Of a stretch of DNA of 16,649 nucleotides, positions 7,302 through 14,518 are shown piece by piece (within the stretch, counting starts at the first letter, position 1; each line of letters opens with the position of its first letter). The notes beneath the pieces are model-generated. The model saw only the letters and a program-made list of their open reading frames with translations, ran no database searches and had not been told where the DNA came from. This stretch comes from Pseudomonadota bacterium. GTDB taxonomy: Bacteria; Pseudomonadota; Alphaproteobacteria; Parvibaculales; Parvibaculaceae. Both the position numbers and the translations under genes were made by a program. The stretch spans positions 1 through 16,649 of the forward strand of contig JAJXZC010000486.1 in the NCBI GenBank assembly GCA_021780275.1, in the 5' to 3' direction.

Positions 7302-8804
7302 ATGACGGATTCGATCGATCGAGCTTCAGGCGTACATGGCCAGCCCGTTGGCCGGGCCGCGGAAAGCCTTGCAGGTGCTGCCGACTCGATCGGCCGCAAC
7401 GCGGCTGACTACGCCCTCAATCCGTTCACGCTCCGCTTCCGCAACGGCGAACTCGAGGACTCATACAGCCAGCGCAACTTTCGCCGGCAGCTCGGCCTGA
7501 CGCGATTTTCAATCGTGATGGGTGCGGTGATCTTTGCCGTCTATGCCCTTCTCGATCCCTATATCGTCCCCGACGTCCTGTATGAAGCCTGGCTCATCCG
7601 CTTCGGGATCGCCTGCCCGCTGCTGCTCTTTCTGGCCGCCATCAGCTACGCGCCATGGTTTACCTATCGGCATCAGGGGCTGCTCTCGCTCTCAATGGCG
7701 ATACCCGGGGTCAGCGTCGTCGCGATGATCGCACTCGCGCAGGCGCCGGGCAGCCAGCTCTATTATGGCGGCCTCATCATCATCATCGGCTACAGCAATT
7801 GCCTCTGGCGGCTGAGCTACATCTATTCCACCGCTATCTCGCTGGCGACTTTCGCCCTTTATGAGCTGGTCGTGTTCAGCGTCAATCCGATGCCAAGCAC
7901 GATCCTCATCAACAACAACGCCTTCCTTGCCTTTGCGATCGGCGTCAGCGTCTTCGTCAACTACATCCAGGAATATCAGCTTCGCCGCAGCTTCATCGAC
8001 AACGAGTATCTGCGCCGCGAGAGGACGCGCTCTGAAAGGTTGCTCAGCCGTTCGGAGGCGGCGAACCGCGCGAAGAACGACTTCCTCGCCATCATGAGCC
8101 ATGAACTGCGGACGCCGCTCAACGCCATCATCGGCTTTTCGGAAATCATCGCGAACCAGATGTTCGGCCCGGTCGGACAGCCGAAATATGCCGACTACGC
8201 CAGCGACATCCGTTCCAGCGGCACACATCTGCTGAGCATCATCAACGACATTCTGGACATTTCGAAGGCTGAAGCGGGCAAGCTCCTGCTGGAGGAAGAA
8301 CCTATCGACCCCGTCGAGTCGCTCAACCGCGCCATGCGCATGTTCCGGCAGCGCGCATCGGAACTGGGCGTCGAACTCTCATTCCGCGTTCGCGACGATA
8401 TTCCCTGGATCATCGCTGATCCGCGCCTCTTCAATCAGGTCGCTATCAACCTGACCTCGAACGCGCTGAAATTCACGCCGGAAGGCGGCCATGTCTGGAT
8501 CGAGATCGGTCTTGACGCTGCCCGCAATCTTGCGCTCACCGTTCGCGACACAGGCATCGGCGTGAAGAAGGCCGACATTGTGCGCATCTTCGAGCCCTTC
8601 GTGCAGGTCGAAAACGCCATGTCGCGTACGCATCAGGGCACGGGCCTCGGCCTGCCGCTGGTTCGCAAGATCATGAGCCTGCATGGCGGCACGGTGGAAC
8701 TCGAAAGCGAAACCGGTCAGGGAACGACCGTCACGGCGACCTTCCCGAAAAGCCGGTTCGTGGCCCCCGATCCCGCCGACGCACTTCGCTGGAACGTGCG
8801 CTAA
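7302..8804 (+). CDS. Membrane-bound sensor histidine kinase (orphan)
   Basis: A 500-residue kinase that should sense a signal through its membrane domain and phosphorylate a response regulator not encoded nearby. Residues 1-60 are cytoplasmic. About six hydrophobic segments follow (near 69-86, 98-117, 127-146, 152-168, 176-195, 205-222) with only short loops and no periplasmic sensor domain, as in MASE-like membrane modules. A short linker leads to HisKA: FLAIMSHELRTPLNAIIGFS with phosphoacceptor H267. The ATPase domain has an N box (N383, N387; NLTSNALKFT), G1 D416-TGIG, an F box (FEPFVQ) and G2 (GTGLGL, 446-451), so it looks catalytically complete. The sequence style is that of PleC/DivJ-like alphaproteobacterial kinases. 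The start ATG 7302 has a weak ribosome site (GGGCAAAG). A frame extending back to 6999 overlaps uppP and is rejected. The signal is unknown. Confidence 0.9.
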   Translation: MTDSIDRASGVHGQPVGRAAESLAGAADSIGRNAADYALNPFTLRFRNGELEDSYSQRNFRRQLGLTRFSIVMGAVIFAVYALLDPYIVPDVLYEAWLIRFGIACPLLLFLAAISYAPWFTYRHQGLLSLSMAIPGVSVVAMIALAQAPGSQLYYGGLIIIIGYSNCLWRLSYIYSTAISLATFALYELVVFSVNPMPSTILINNNAFLAFAIGVSVFVNYIQEYQLRRSFIDNEYLRRERTRSERLLSRSEAANRAKNDFLAIMSHELRTPLNAIIGFSEIIANQMFGPVGQPKYADYASDIRSSGTHLLSIINDILDISKAEAGKLLLEEEPIDPVESLNRAMRMFRQRASELGVELSFRVRDDIPWIIADPRLFNQVAINLTSNALKFTPEGGHVWIEIGLDAARNLALTVRDTGIGVKKADIVRIFEPFVQVENAMSRTHQGTGLGLPLVRKIMSLHGGTVELESETGQGTTVTATFPKSRFVAPDPADALRWNVR

Positions 8805-8814
8805 CGCCGTTCCA

Positions 8815-8828
8815 CGAAGGCCCCTTCG
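8815..8828. terminator. Short stem between two convergent genes, weak terminator candidate
   Basis: CGAAG-GCCC-CTTCG forms a 5-bp stem in the 29-base gap between the kinase stop (8804, plus) and the methyltransferase stop (8834, minus). There is no U run on either strand. It may help end convergent transcripts but is not a classical intrinsic terminator. Confidence 0.25.
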
Positions 8829-8833
8829 AAAGA

Positions 8834-10285
8834 TCAGGCCGGCTTGTCTGCAACCATGAGGTAGACGCACTTCGTGGCGTCTTCCGTGACGGTCACATTG
8901 GTGACGTCGAGGCCCTCGACCATAGCCCGCATGTCGTCTTCCGTGCGGTAGATCAGGCTCCAGTCGGTGACGAATTCCAGCGGCCACTGACAGGTCTCGC
9001 GCCCCTGCTTCACATTCGCGATGATGAGCTTGCCGCCCGGAGCAACCTGCTCGTAGAGATCATGCGCGAGCGCCTTGGCGCGGCGGTGCGAGAGATAGTC
9101 AAAGAGGCCCAGGCTGTAGAGAATGTCCTGCGGCGGCAGCGTGCGGAAAAGTGCGCCCGCCTTGAGAAGCTGCGCGAAAGAGGCCTGCAGACACTGGATC
9201 TTGGCGCGGCCACGATGGCGTGACACCTCGCGGAAACCATGCTCATAGGCATGGCTCAGCGCGCGCTGGTCCTGATCAATCAGGGTGAAGTTGACCGGTC
9301 GCGGCAAGCGCTCGACGCGCAGATAGTCATAGACCTCATAGGCCGATCCGCAGCCGAGATTGGCGATATTCATCGTCTTGTCGCCGGGATCGGCGGCGAT
9401 CGCATCGGCGAGGATTTTCTGCGTCATGCGCAGGCGGGTGCCGACGCAGGCGCCGGTCTCGATGCCGATGCGATGCAGCAGCTTTTCGTAGGGCGTGTTG
9501 CCGATACGCTGCCACTCATAGACATAGTTCATGATCTGGAAGTCGCCCGGATAGCCGAGCGGCTTTTCATAGCAGCGGCGCATGACCGCGCCCGGCATGA
9601 AGTCCGGCGTCAGGACGCGCTCGGCATAGCGCTTGTGGCGCGCGAGAACCACAGGGTCCGCCCATACCGGCTCCAGAATGTCGCTGCCGCGATACCAGAG
9701 TTCCTTCCACTGCGGGACGATCCGCTCCTCGCAAGCGATCAGCGCCGAAAGCAGCTTCGCCTCGCGCTCGTCGCCCGTCGCCGTCAGTCGCGCCTCGTAG
9801 GAGGCCAGTACTTCCTTGTAGGAACGGAAGAGATTCACGATCTCCACGCAGAGTTGCGCAAATTCCGGGAGGATGCCCTCAGAGGTGCCGAACGCAGGAT
9901 CGGCCAGCGCGCGCGACAGGAGCAGATTGTCGTGCTTGGTGACGATGGCGGGGATGTCGAGATAGCCGGAGGTGAACTCCAGTGCGACCGTGGCGCGTGC
10001 GCCATGCGGCTCGACACGACGGATACGCCCCGCCCCGTGATAGAGCTTCTCGTCGCCGACCTTCAATTCGAAGGGAATCTCCGAGCCCAGCCGACCATCC
10101 CACGTGTCGGCATCGCTGCTCTGCGCGGCAATGCCCGTCATGCTGATGTTCTTGAGCGCAGCTTTCTCGTTGCCGAAGTAAACCGCGGGAACGACTTCCT
10201 TGAAAAGTTCTTCCGGCCTGTACCGCTCCGCGCGAAAAAACATACGCCGGCCTTCAGCACCGGTCAGCTGCTCATAGGTTCGCAT
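8834..10285 (-). CDS. PilZ domain fused to a class I SAM-dependent methyltransferase
   Basis: The 483-residue product joins two recognisable parts. Residues 1-112 look like PilZ, the c-di-GMP receptor domain: R14-M-F-F-R18 fits RxxxR, and N46-I-S-M-T-G51 fits (D/N)xSxxG at the usual spacing, so ligand binding seems intact. A helical linker follows (about 115-235). Then comes a KPLGYPGDFQIMNYVY block at 241-256, and a Rossmann methyltransferase fold: motif I NIANLGCGSA (306-315), an acidic motif II residue at D337 (LIDQD), YSLGLFDYL at 390-398, and a VAPGGKLIIANV strand at 414-425. The PLGYPGD-type block recalls proteins annotated as 3-hydroxypalmitic acid methyl ester synthesis (PhcB-like), but that is from memory and tentative. 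The substrate is unknown. It starts at ATG 10283-10285 after an AT-rich promoter-like gap and has its own transcription unit or follows the MMPL gene. Confidence 0.8.
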   Translation of the reverse strand: MRTYEQLTGAEGRRMFFRAERYRPEELFKEVVPAVYFGNEKAALKNISMTGIAAQSSDADTWDGRLGSEIPFELKVGDEKLYHGAGRIRRVEPHGARATVALEFTSGYLDIPAIVTKHDNLLLSRALADPAFGTSEGILPEFAQLCVEIVNLFRSYKEVLASYEARLTATGDEREAKLLSALIACEERIVPQWKELWYRGSDILEPVWADPVVLARHKRYAERVLTPDFMPGAVMRRCYEKPLGYPGDFQIMNYVYEWQRIGNTPYEKLLHRIGIETGACVGTRLRMTQKILADAIAADPGDKTMNIANLGCGSAYEVYDYLRVERLPRPVNFTLIDQDQRALSHAYEHGFREVSRHRGRAKIQCLQASFAQLLKAGALFRTLPPQDILYSLGLFDYLSHRRAKALAHDLYEQVAPGGKLIIANVKQGRETCQWPLEFVTDWSLIYRTEDDMRAMVEGLDVTNVTVTEDATKCVYLMVADKPA

Positions 10286-10353
10286 TACTTAGCCCCCAGC
10301 CCACTCTCGTCAACTTTTGCTAGGGAATCATAAAGCTTTAGAAAATGCAAATT

Positions 10354-10368
10354 TTAGATAAGTCTTAA
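10354..10368. promoter_or_regulatory. CtrA-like motif upstream of the PilZ-methyltransferase gene
   Basis: On the plus strand TTAG-ATAAGTC-TTAA, equal to TTAA-N7-CTAA on the coding strand, matches TTAA-N7-TTAA at seven of eight positions. It lies about 69-83 bases ahead of the start codon at 10285, in an unusually AT-rich gap (about 10315-10380) that probably holds this gene's promoter. The AT-richness raises the chance of a random match. Confidence 0.3.
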
Positions 10369-10390
10369 CCATAATTTCCGTAGGCGCACC

Positions 10391-12697
10391 TTATACATGC
10401 GCCTCGCTCACTGCAGACCTGCCCGCCCGCTTGCGATCGATGAGTCGAAGCAACGGCGGAAGCATCATCCAGTCGATGAAGAGATTGGCGACAATGATGA
10501 TCGAGGTCTGTGCGCCAAGCGCATAATTGACCTCGAAGCCCGAAAACATCAGCACGCCGAAGCCTACGGCGAGTGACGACGTGATGACGAGCATGGCAAC
10601 GCCGACGGTCACGAAAACATCGTTGTTCGCCTCTTCCGGGCTGAGCCCCCGCTTCCGCGCCGCCTGATACATCATGAGGAAGTAGATCGTGTCATCGACG
10701 ACGAGGCCGATCGTCATGGCCGTGATGACAGCGGCAGACAGGCCGAGCTGGCCTATGAAGAGTCCCCAGAGCCCGAATCCGACAACGCTGGGCAAGACAT
10801 TCATGACAATACTGAGAAGGCCGTAGGTCACGCTGCGCAGCACCACCCCCACCACGACCGCGATCAGCAGCATCGACACGATGGTGCTGCCGATCATCGA
10901 GCGGATATTATCCCAGGAGAGATGGGAGAAGAGCACGTTGATGCTGATCCCCTTGGTCTGCATCGCGGGCGGCGCATTGGCGGCCAGCCAAGCCTGCGCC
11001 GCTTCATTGGTGGCCCGGATTTCGCTCGCTGTCGCATGCGCAAGAATGGCGGTCACCCTGCTCGATGAGCGGTTGACGTTGATCTGGTCCGTGATCGAGG
11101 CGCCATAGGGCAGCGACATTTCATAGAGCAGGAAATATTGGGCGATCCGGTTGGTATCGTCCGGGATCGTGTCCTGGTCGCCGGGCTTTCCGAAGTTGAT
11201 CGTCTTGTTGATGCGCCGCGTGATGTCGGGCAGCGAAAGCACGCTGACAACCTTCGGCTGCGCCCGCAGCCAGGCTGCGAATGCCGAGACCTTGCGCTGA
11301 TAGACCGGATCGTAGACGCCGCTGTCGCGTCCCGACCCGACGTCGAACTCAATGAGGTTGAGGCCCGTCAGATGATCTTCGGCAAAGTCCGATGCCTGGC
11401 GATAGGCAAAGCGCTTGTCAAAATAGCGCTGAAAGTCATCGTCGAGCGTGATCTTGCCGAGCCAGAACCCTGACGCGACGACGAGCACGCCGGTGATCGC
11501 GAAGAGCGCCGCATAATGCCGGTTCACGAAATGGCCAAGCCCGATCATGACCCGCTCGGAGCGGCTGACCGCGGGCGTGAGCGGCGTCAGCAGCAGCATC
11601 GCCGGCAGCCAGGTGAACGTCATGACATAGGCGATGCCGATACCCATGGCGACGATGTTGCCGAGATCGACGAAGGGCGGCGCATCGGCAAGGTTCATCG
11701 ACAGGAAGCCCAACGCGCTCGTCGCATTCGTCATGCTCACGGGACGCAGATGAATCCTCAGCGATTCCTTGATCGCATCCACCTTGGTCCTGCCGGCGCC
11801 GAGTTCCGCCATGGTCGTCGTGACGATGCGGACGGCGGCCGCCATGTTCACCGTCATAATGATGACCGGCGCGGCGATGGTCGACAGATTGATGACGTAG
11901 TTGAACCAGCCCGCGATGCCCATCGCCGAGGCGCTGGACAGGATGAGCAGCGTCAGAATGGCAAGGCTCGGTTTGATGGACCGCACGAAGATGATCATGA
12001 TGAGCGCGGTGACGGCGAGGCTCACGGGAATGAGAAACCGCGCATCGCGAACAGCCGCCTCGGAGAAGGTCCCCATCAGGATCACATTGCCCGTGACCTT
12101 CACCTCGACACCGGGATGCGCCGCTTCTGTGGCAAGCGCAAGCGCCCGGGATGCGGCAATGATCTCGCGCACCTCCTTCGAGCCCTCGACCGGAAGATTG
12201 AAATTGATGAGAACGCCTGCCGCCCTTCCGTCGGCCGCGATAAGACGATTGCGGACCAGATCGTCCGAAATCGCAAGATGTTCGATTTCGTTGGCCTGCG
12301 CCGGCGTTACCCGGTCCGGATGCGGCACCAGCTCGTCAACCGCGAAGCTGTCAGCATCTGCCGTGACATGGGGAAAATTGGTCAGCGACTCCACGCGCGT
12401 CGAGTGCGGCAACTTCCAGGCCTTGGCGGTAAGATCGCCGATGGCCGCGAGCGTCTCGGGTGTCGTTACCTTCTTGCCGCCCGCCCAAACGACCATGAGA
12501 ACGCTGTTGTTCTGCCCGTATTTACGCTCGAAGTTCTGAAGCTCGTGCAGTTCGGGATTCTTCGGATCGAAGAAAACACGCGTATCCGATGACAGCGTGA
12601 GGCGCGGCAACCCTGCTTCCGCGACCATGCAGAGCAGGAAGCACAGCGCCATAACGATGCGCGGCGCGCGAAGCACCGGTTCAACAAGTCTCAACAT
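10391..12697 (-). CDS. RND/MMPL-superfamily exporter, 12 predicted membrane helices
   Basis: This 768-residue membrane protein has the duplicated layout of the RND superfamily: one helix (about 12-30), a large periplasmic loop (about 31-218), five or six helices (about 220-370), helix 7 (about 396-415), a second periplasmic loop (about 416-598), then five helices to about 750. The N-terminal loop start (FFDPKNPEL and a later ERKYG) is typical of MMPL/RND exporters that move lipids or hydrophobic molecules by proton exchange. The second half has the charged GLVVDDTIYF motif (D668, D669). The matching place in the first half reads VNMAAAVRI and lacks an acidic residue. I chose ATG 12695-12697 because it sits just before the first helix; its ribosome site is poor, and GTG/ATG starts up to 12832 are possible. 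No membrane-fusion or outer-membrane partner is adjacent. The cargo is unknown; hopanoid or lipid export is one possibility. Confidence 0.85.
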   Translation of the reverse strand: MLRLVEPVLRAPRIVMALCFLLCMVAEAGLPRLTLSSDTRVFFDPKNPELHELQNFERKYGQNNSVLMVVWAGGKKVTTPETLAAIGDLTAKAWKLPHSTRVESLTNFPHVTADADSFAVDELVPHPDRVTPAQANEIEHLAISDDLVRNRLIAADGRAAGVLINFNLPVEGSKEVREIIAASRALALATEAAHPGVEVKVTGNVILMGTFSEAAVRDARFLIPVSLAVTALIMIIFVRSIKPSLAILTLLILSSASAMGIAGWFNYVINLSTIAAPVIIMTVNMAAAVRIVTTTMAELGAGRTKVDAIKESLRIHLRPVSMTNATSALGFLSMNLADAPPFVDLGNIVAMGIGIAYVMTFTWLPAMLLLTPLTPAVSRSERVMIGLGHFVNRHYAALFAITGVLVVASGFWLGKITLDDDFQRYFDKRFAYRQASDFAEDHLTGLNLIEFDVGSGRDSGVYDPVYQRKVSAFAAWLRAQPKVVSVLSLPDITRRINKTINFGKPGDQDTIPDDTNRIAQYFLLYEMSLPYGASITDQINVNRSSSRVTAILAHATASEIRATNEAAQAWLAANAPPAMQTKGISINVLFSHLSWDNIRSMIGSTIVSMLLIAVVVGVVLRSVTYGLLSIVMNVLPSVVGFGLWGLFIGQLGLSAAVITAMTIGLVVDDTIYFLMMYQAARKRGLSPEEANNDVFVTVGVAMLVITSSLAVGFGVLMFSGFEVNYALGAQTSIIIVANLFIDWMMLPPLLRLIDRKRAGRSAVSEAHV

Positions 12698-12758
12698 TGG
12701 ATTGGCGCCGCCCCGCCGCCTTCTGGAAACCACCTCCCGCCCGGCCCCGATATTCGAT

Positions 12759-12770
12759 ACCGGGCCCGGT
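12759..12770. promoter_or_regulatory. 12-bp perfect palindrome ACCGGGCCCGGT in a divergent promoter region
   Basis: It lies in the 297-base gap between the exporter gene (starts 12697, minus) and the second methyltransferase (starts 12995, plus), 62 bases upstream of the exporter. An 8-bp palindrome AAGCGCTT follows near 12785. The placement would suit an operator controlling one or both genes, though GC-rich palindromes are common in such genomes. I could not identify promoter boxes in this gap. Confidence 0.3.
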
Positions 12771-12994
12771 GGTCGGCAGAGTTTAAGCGCTTGTCCCGCG
12801 ACGGCACAACCCGCCAGCTTCGCCCCGGTCAAAGCGCGGACGCCAACCCGTTTTTAAGAACATTCGGGTGAAAATGCGCCAAGCGTCGCCGGAGCCAACT
12901 GATCCCCGGCGAGAAAGCGTATCGGAGCGTCACTCCAGAAGGGGCGACGCAGCCCTCGGCCGCAATCCCGAAGGCCCAGAACGGCAGGAAGGCG

Positions 12995-14281
12995 ATGAGC
13001 GCGGAAACAGGCATCAATCTGGCGACGGTCGGCACTGCCGAACTCAAAGCCATGTCCGTTCCCGTCTTCCGGGCCAGCCTCGAACAAATGTCGGGCGAGG
13101 CCATCGCGCGCTTCCGCAAGATGCGCAAGCTGAGCAACGACCATCGCCAGACGCTTGAGAAATATCTGGTCGACCATCCTGAAAAGCGCCTCGGGGGCGA
13201 CGATGCGCCCCCCGCGCCCTCCGGGAAGACCAAAAAGGCGGCAAAGCCCGCCAAACCCGCCTTAAAACCTGCGAAGGTGGTGAAGGCGGCGAAGCCATCG
13301 CGCCTGCCCATGCTCAAGAGCCGGTTGCGCGCCTGGTGGGAAGGCGTCGCAGTCGGCGATCTCCCCCGTCTCGATGCAGCCCGGGCGAATGGCAAAAAGC
13401 CCGCAAAGATCGAACCCTCCCTGCCCCCCGCGCCCAGCGCCGCGCCTCCGACGCCCGCGCTGCCGACGCCTGCGGTTCTCTCGCCCATCGAAGAGCGCAT
13501 CGACATCATTCAGAGCATCTGGGGCGAAGGCTTCAGCCTGCCGGGCGGCGACAGCTTTTTCCCGGGCCTGCTCCGCAACATTTCCTTTCCGGCCGGAAGC
13601 CCCTGTCTCGACGTGGCCCCGGGGCTCGGCGGAAGCATGCGGGCGGTAGCCGAGGCCTACGGCCTCACCATCGAAGGTCTGGAGGGCGAACCGATTTTCG
13701 CCGTCGCGGGCGGCGTGATCTCGGATAAGCTCGGCATGCTGTCGCAAACGCCGATACGCAGCGGCGACCCGGAGACGGAACCGCTGGGCGACAAGCGCTA
13801 CGGCGCCATTTTTGCCCGGGAAGCGCTCTTTTCCTTCCGGGATCGCAAGAAATTCCTCACCTCCGCCATGCGGGCGCTGGTCAATGGCGGGGCGCTGCTC
13901 ATCACCGATTTCGTCCTGACCGACCGCGCAAAATGCGACGTCCTGGACACATGGCGCGCCGCCGAGCCTCGCAAGCCCACCCCCTGCACGCTGGAGGAGT
14001 ATGGCGAGCTGCTGGCGCATCTGCGCTACGAGGTCAAAAGCACCGACGACCTGACCGCGGAATATGTGGCGCTTATTCAGGCCGGCTGGAAGGAACTCCA
14101 CGCCCACCTTAAAAACGCCAAAATTCAGCCCGAAAAGGCCGCGATGTTGATGGACGAGGCTGACCTCTGGATGGCGCGTTGCCGTGCACTGGAAAGCGGA
14201 AGACTGAAGCTGATTTTCATCCACGCGCGGATGCACCACGGCCCAAAGCGCGCGCTCAACGACCCGATGACCATCGACTGA
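12995..14281 (+). CDS. SAM-dependent methyltransferase with long low-complexity N-terminal region
   Basis: The 428-residue product starts at ATG 12995 behind AGGAAGG. Residues 1-63 are predicted helical and charged. A Lys/Ala/Pro-rich linker follows (70-101), then a short amphipathic piece with Trp pair WW (104-129), a second Pro/Ala linker (136-162), and the catalytic domain. That domain opens with IQSIWGEGFSLPGG (172-185), similar in style to phosphoethanolamine/sphingolipid-type methyltransferases. It continues with a variant SAM motif I (CLDVAPGLGGSM, 204-215; Ala-Pro replaces the usual Gly-Cys), G-L-E-G-E at 228-232 as the acidic motif II strand, and a GGALLITDFVL strand at about 298-308. 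The linkers and basic patches suggest binding to a membrane or another polymer. The family is confident; the substrate is not known. It is divergent from the MMPL exporter and shares its promoter region. Confidence 0.8.
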   Translation: MSAETGINLATVGTAELKAMSVPVFRASLEQMSGEAIARFRKMRKLSNDHRQTLEKYLVDHPEKRLGGDDAPPAPSGKTKKAAKPAKPALKPAKVVKAAKPSRLPMLKSRLRAWWEGVAVGDLPRLDAARANGKKPAKIEPSLPPAPSAAPPTPALPTPAVLSPIEERIDIIQSIWGEGFSLPGGDSFFPGLLRNISFPAGSPCLDVAPGLGGSMRAVAEAYGLTIEGLEGEPIFAVAGGVISDKLGMLSQTPIRSGDPETEPLGDKRYGAIFAREALFSFRDRKKFLTSAMRALVNGGALLITDFVLTDRAKCDVLDTWRAAEPRKPTPCTLEEYGELLAHLRYEVKSTDDLTAEYVALIQAGWKELHAHLKNAKIQPEKAAMLMDEADLWMARCRALESGRLKLIFIHARMHHGPKRALNDPMTID

Positions 14282-14346
14282 CCGATGTAACGGGGCCCAG
14301 GGAGCGCGAAGGCTCAACCCGGATGCAGGACGCCACGGAGAGCGGA

Positions 14347-14490
14347 ATGCCTAGCCAAACGACCCAAGCGACTGTGCAACCCCGCCGCGTCGAGCCGATT
14401 TTCGACGCATCCGGCGCGCTGCGCCGTCATTCGACATACCACCCGGCGCCGAAGGATACGGCCCGTCAGACTCCGGCTGACCGGGACTGA
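14347..14490 (+). CDS. Possible small hypothetical protein, 47 residues
   Basis: A short frame begins at ATG 14347, six bases after GGAG (14337-14340), and ends with TGA at 14488-14490. In-frame ATG 14323 is an alternative start with a weaker site. The product is hydrophilic, has no membrane segment, and contains RRVEPIFDASGALRRHSTYH in its middle. I do not recognise a family. It lies 65 bases after the methyltransferase stop on the same strand and could share its transcript. Codon third-position GC is only moderately raised, so coding status is uncertain. Confidence 0.4.
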   Translation: MPSQTTQATVQPRRVEPIFDASGALRRHSTYHPAPKDTARQTPADRD

Positions 14491-14518
14491 CGACCGCCCG
14501 TCATTTGCCGGACGGTGA

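Noticed and set aside
11516..12592. 358-residue plus-strand frame within the exporter region
   Set aside because: Antisense shadow rich in Arg, Asp and His with no recognisable domain.
12698..12832. N-terminal extension of the RND exporter to 12832
   Set aside because: The 45 extra residues are basic and unlike the family, while ATG 12697 lies just before the first helix. The start remains somewhat uncertain because no strong ribosome site is present.
14491..14518. Possible terminator between the small open frame and pssA
   Set aside because: Only a 5-bp CCGTC/GACGG stem with an 8-base loop and no U run is visible, which is too weak to call.
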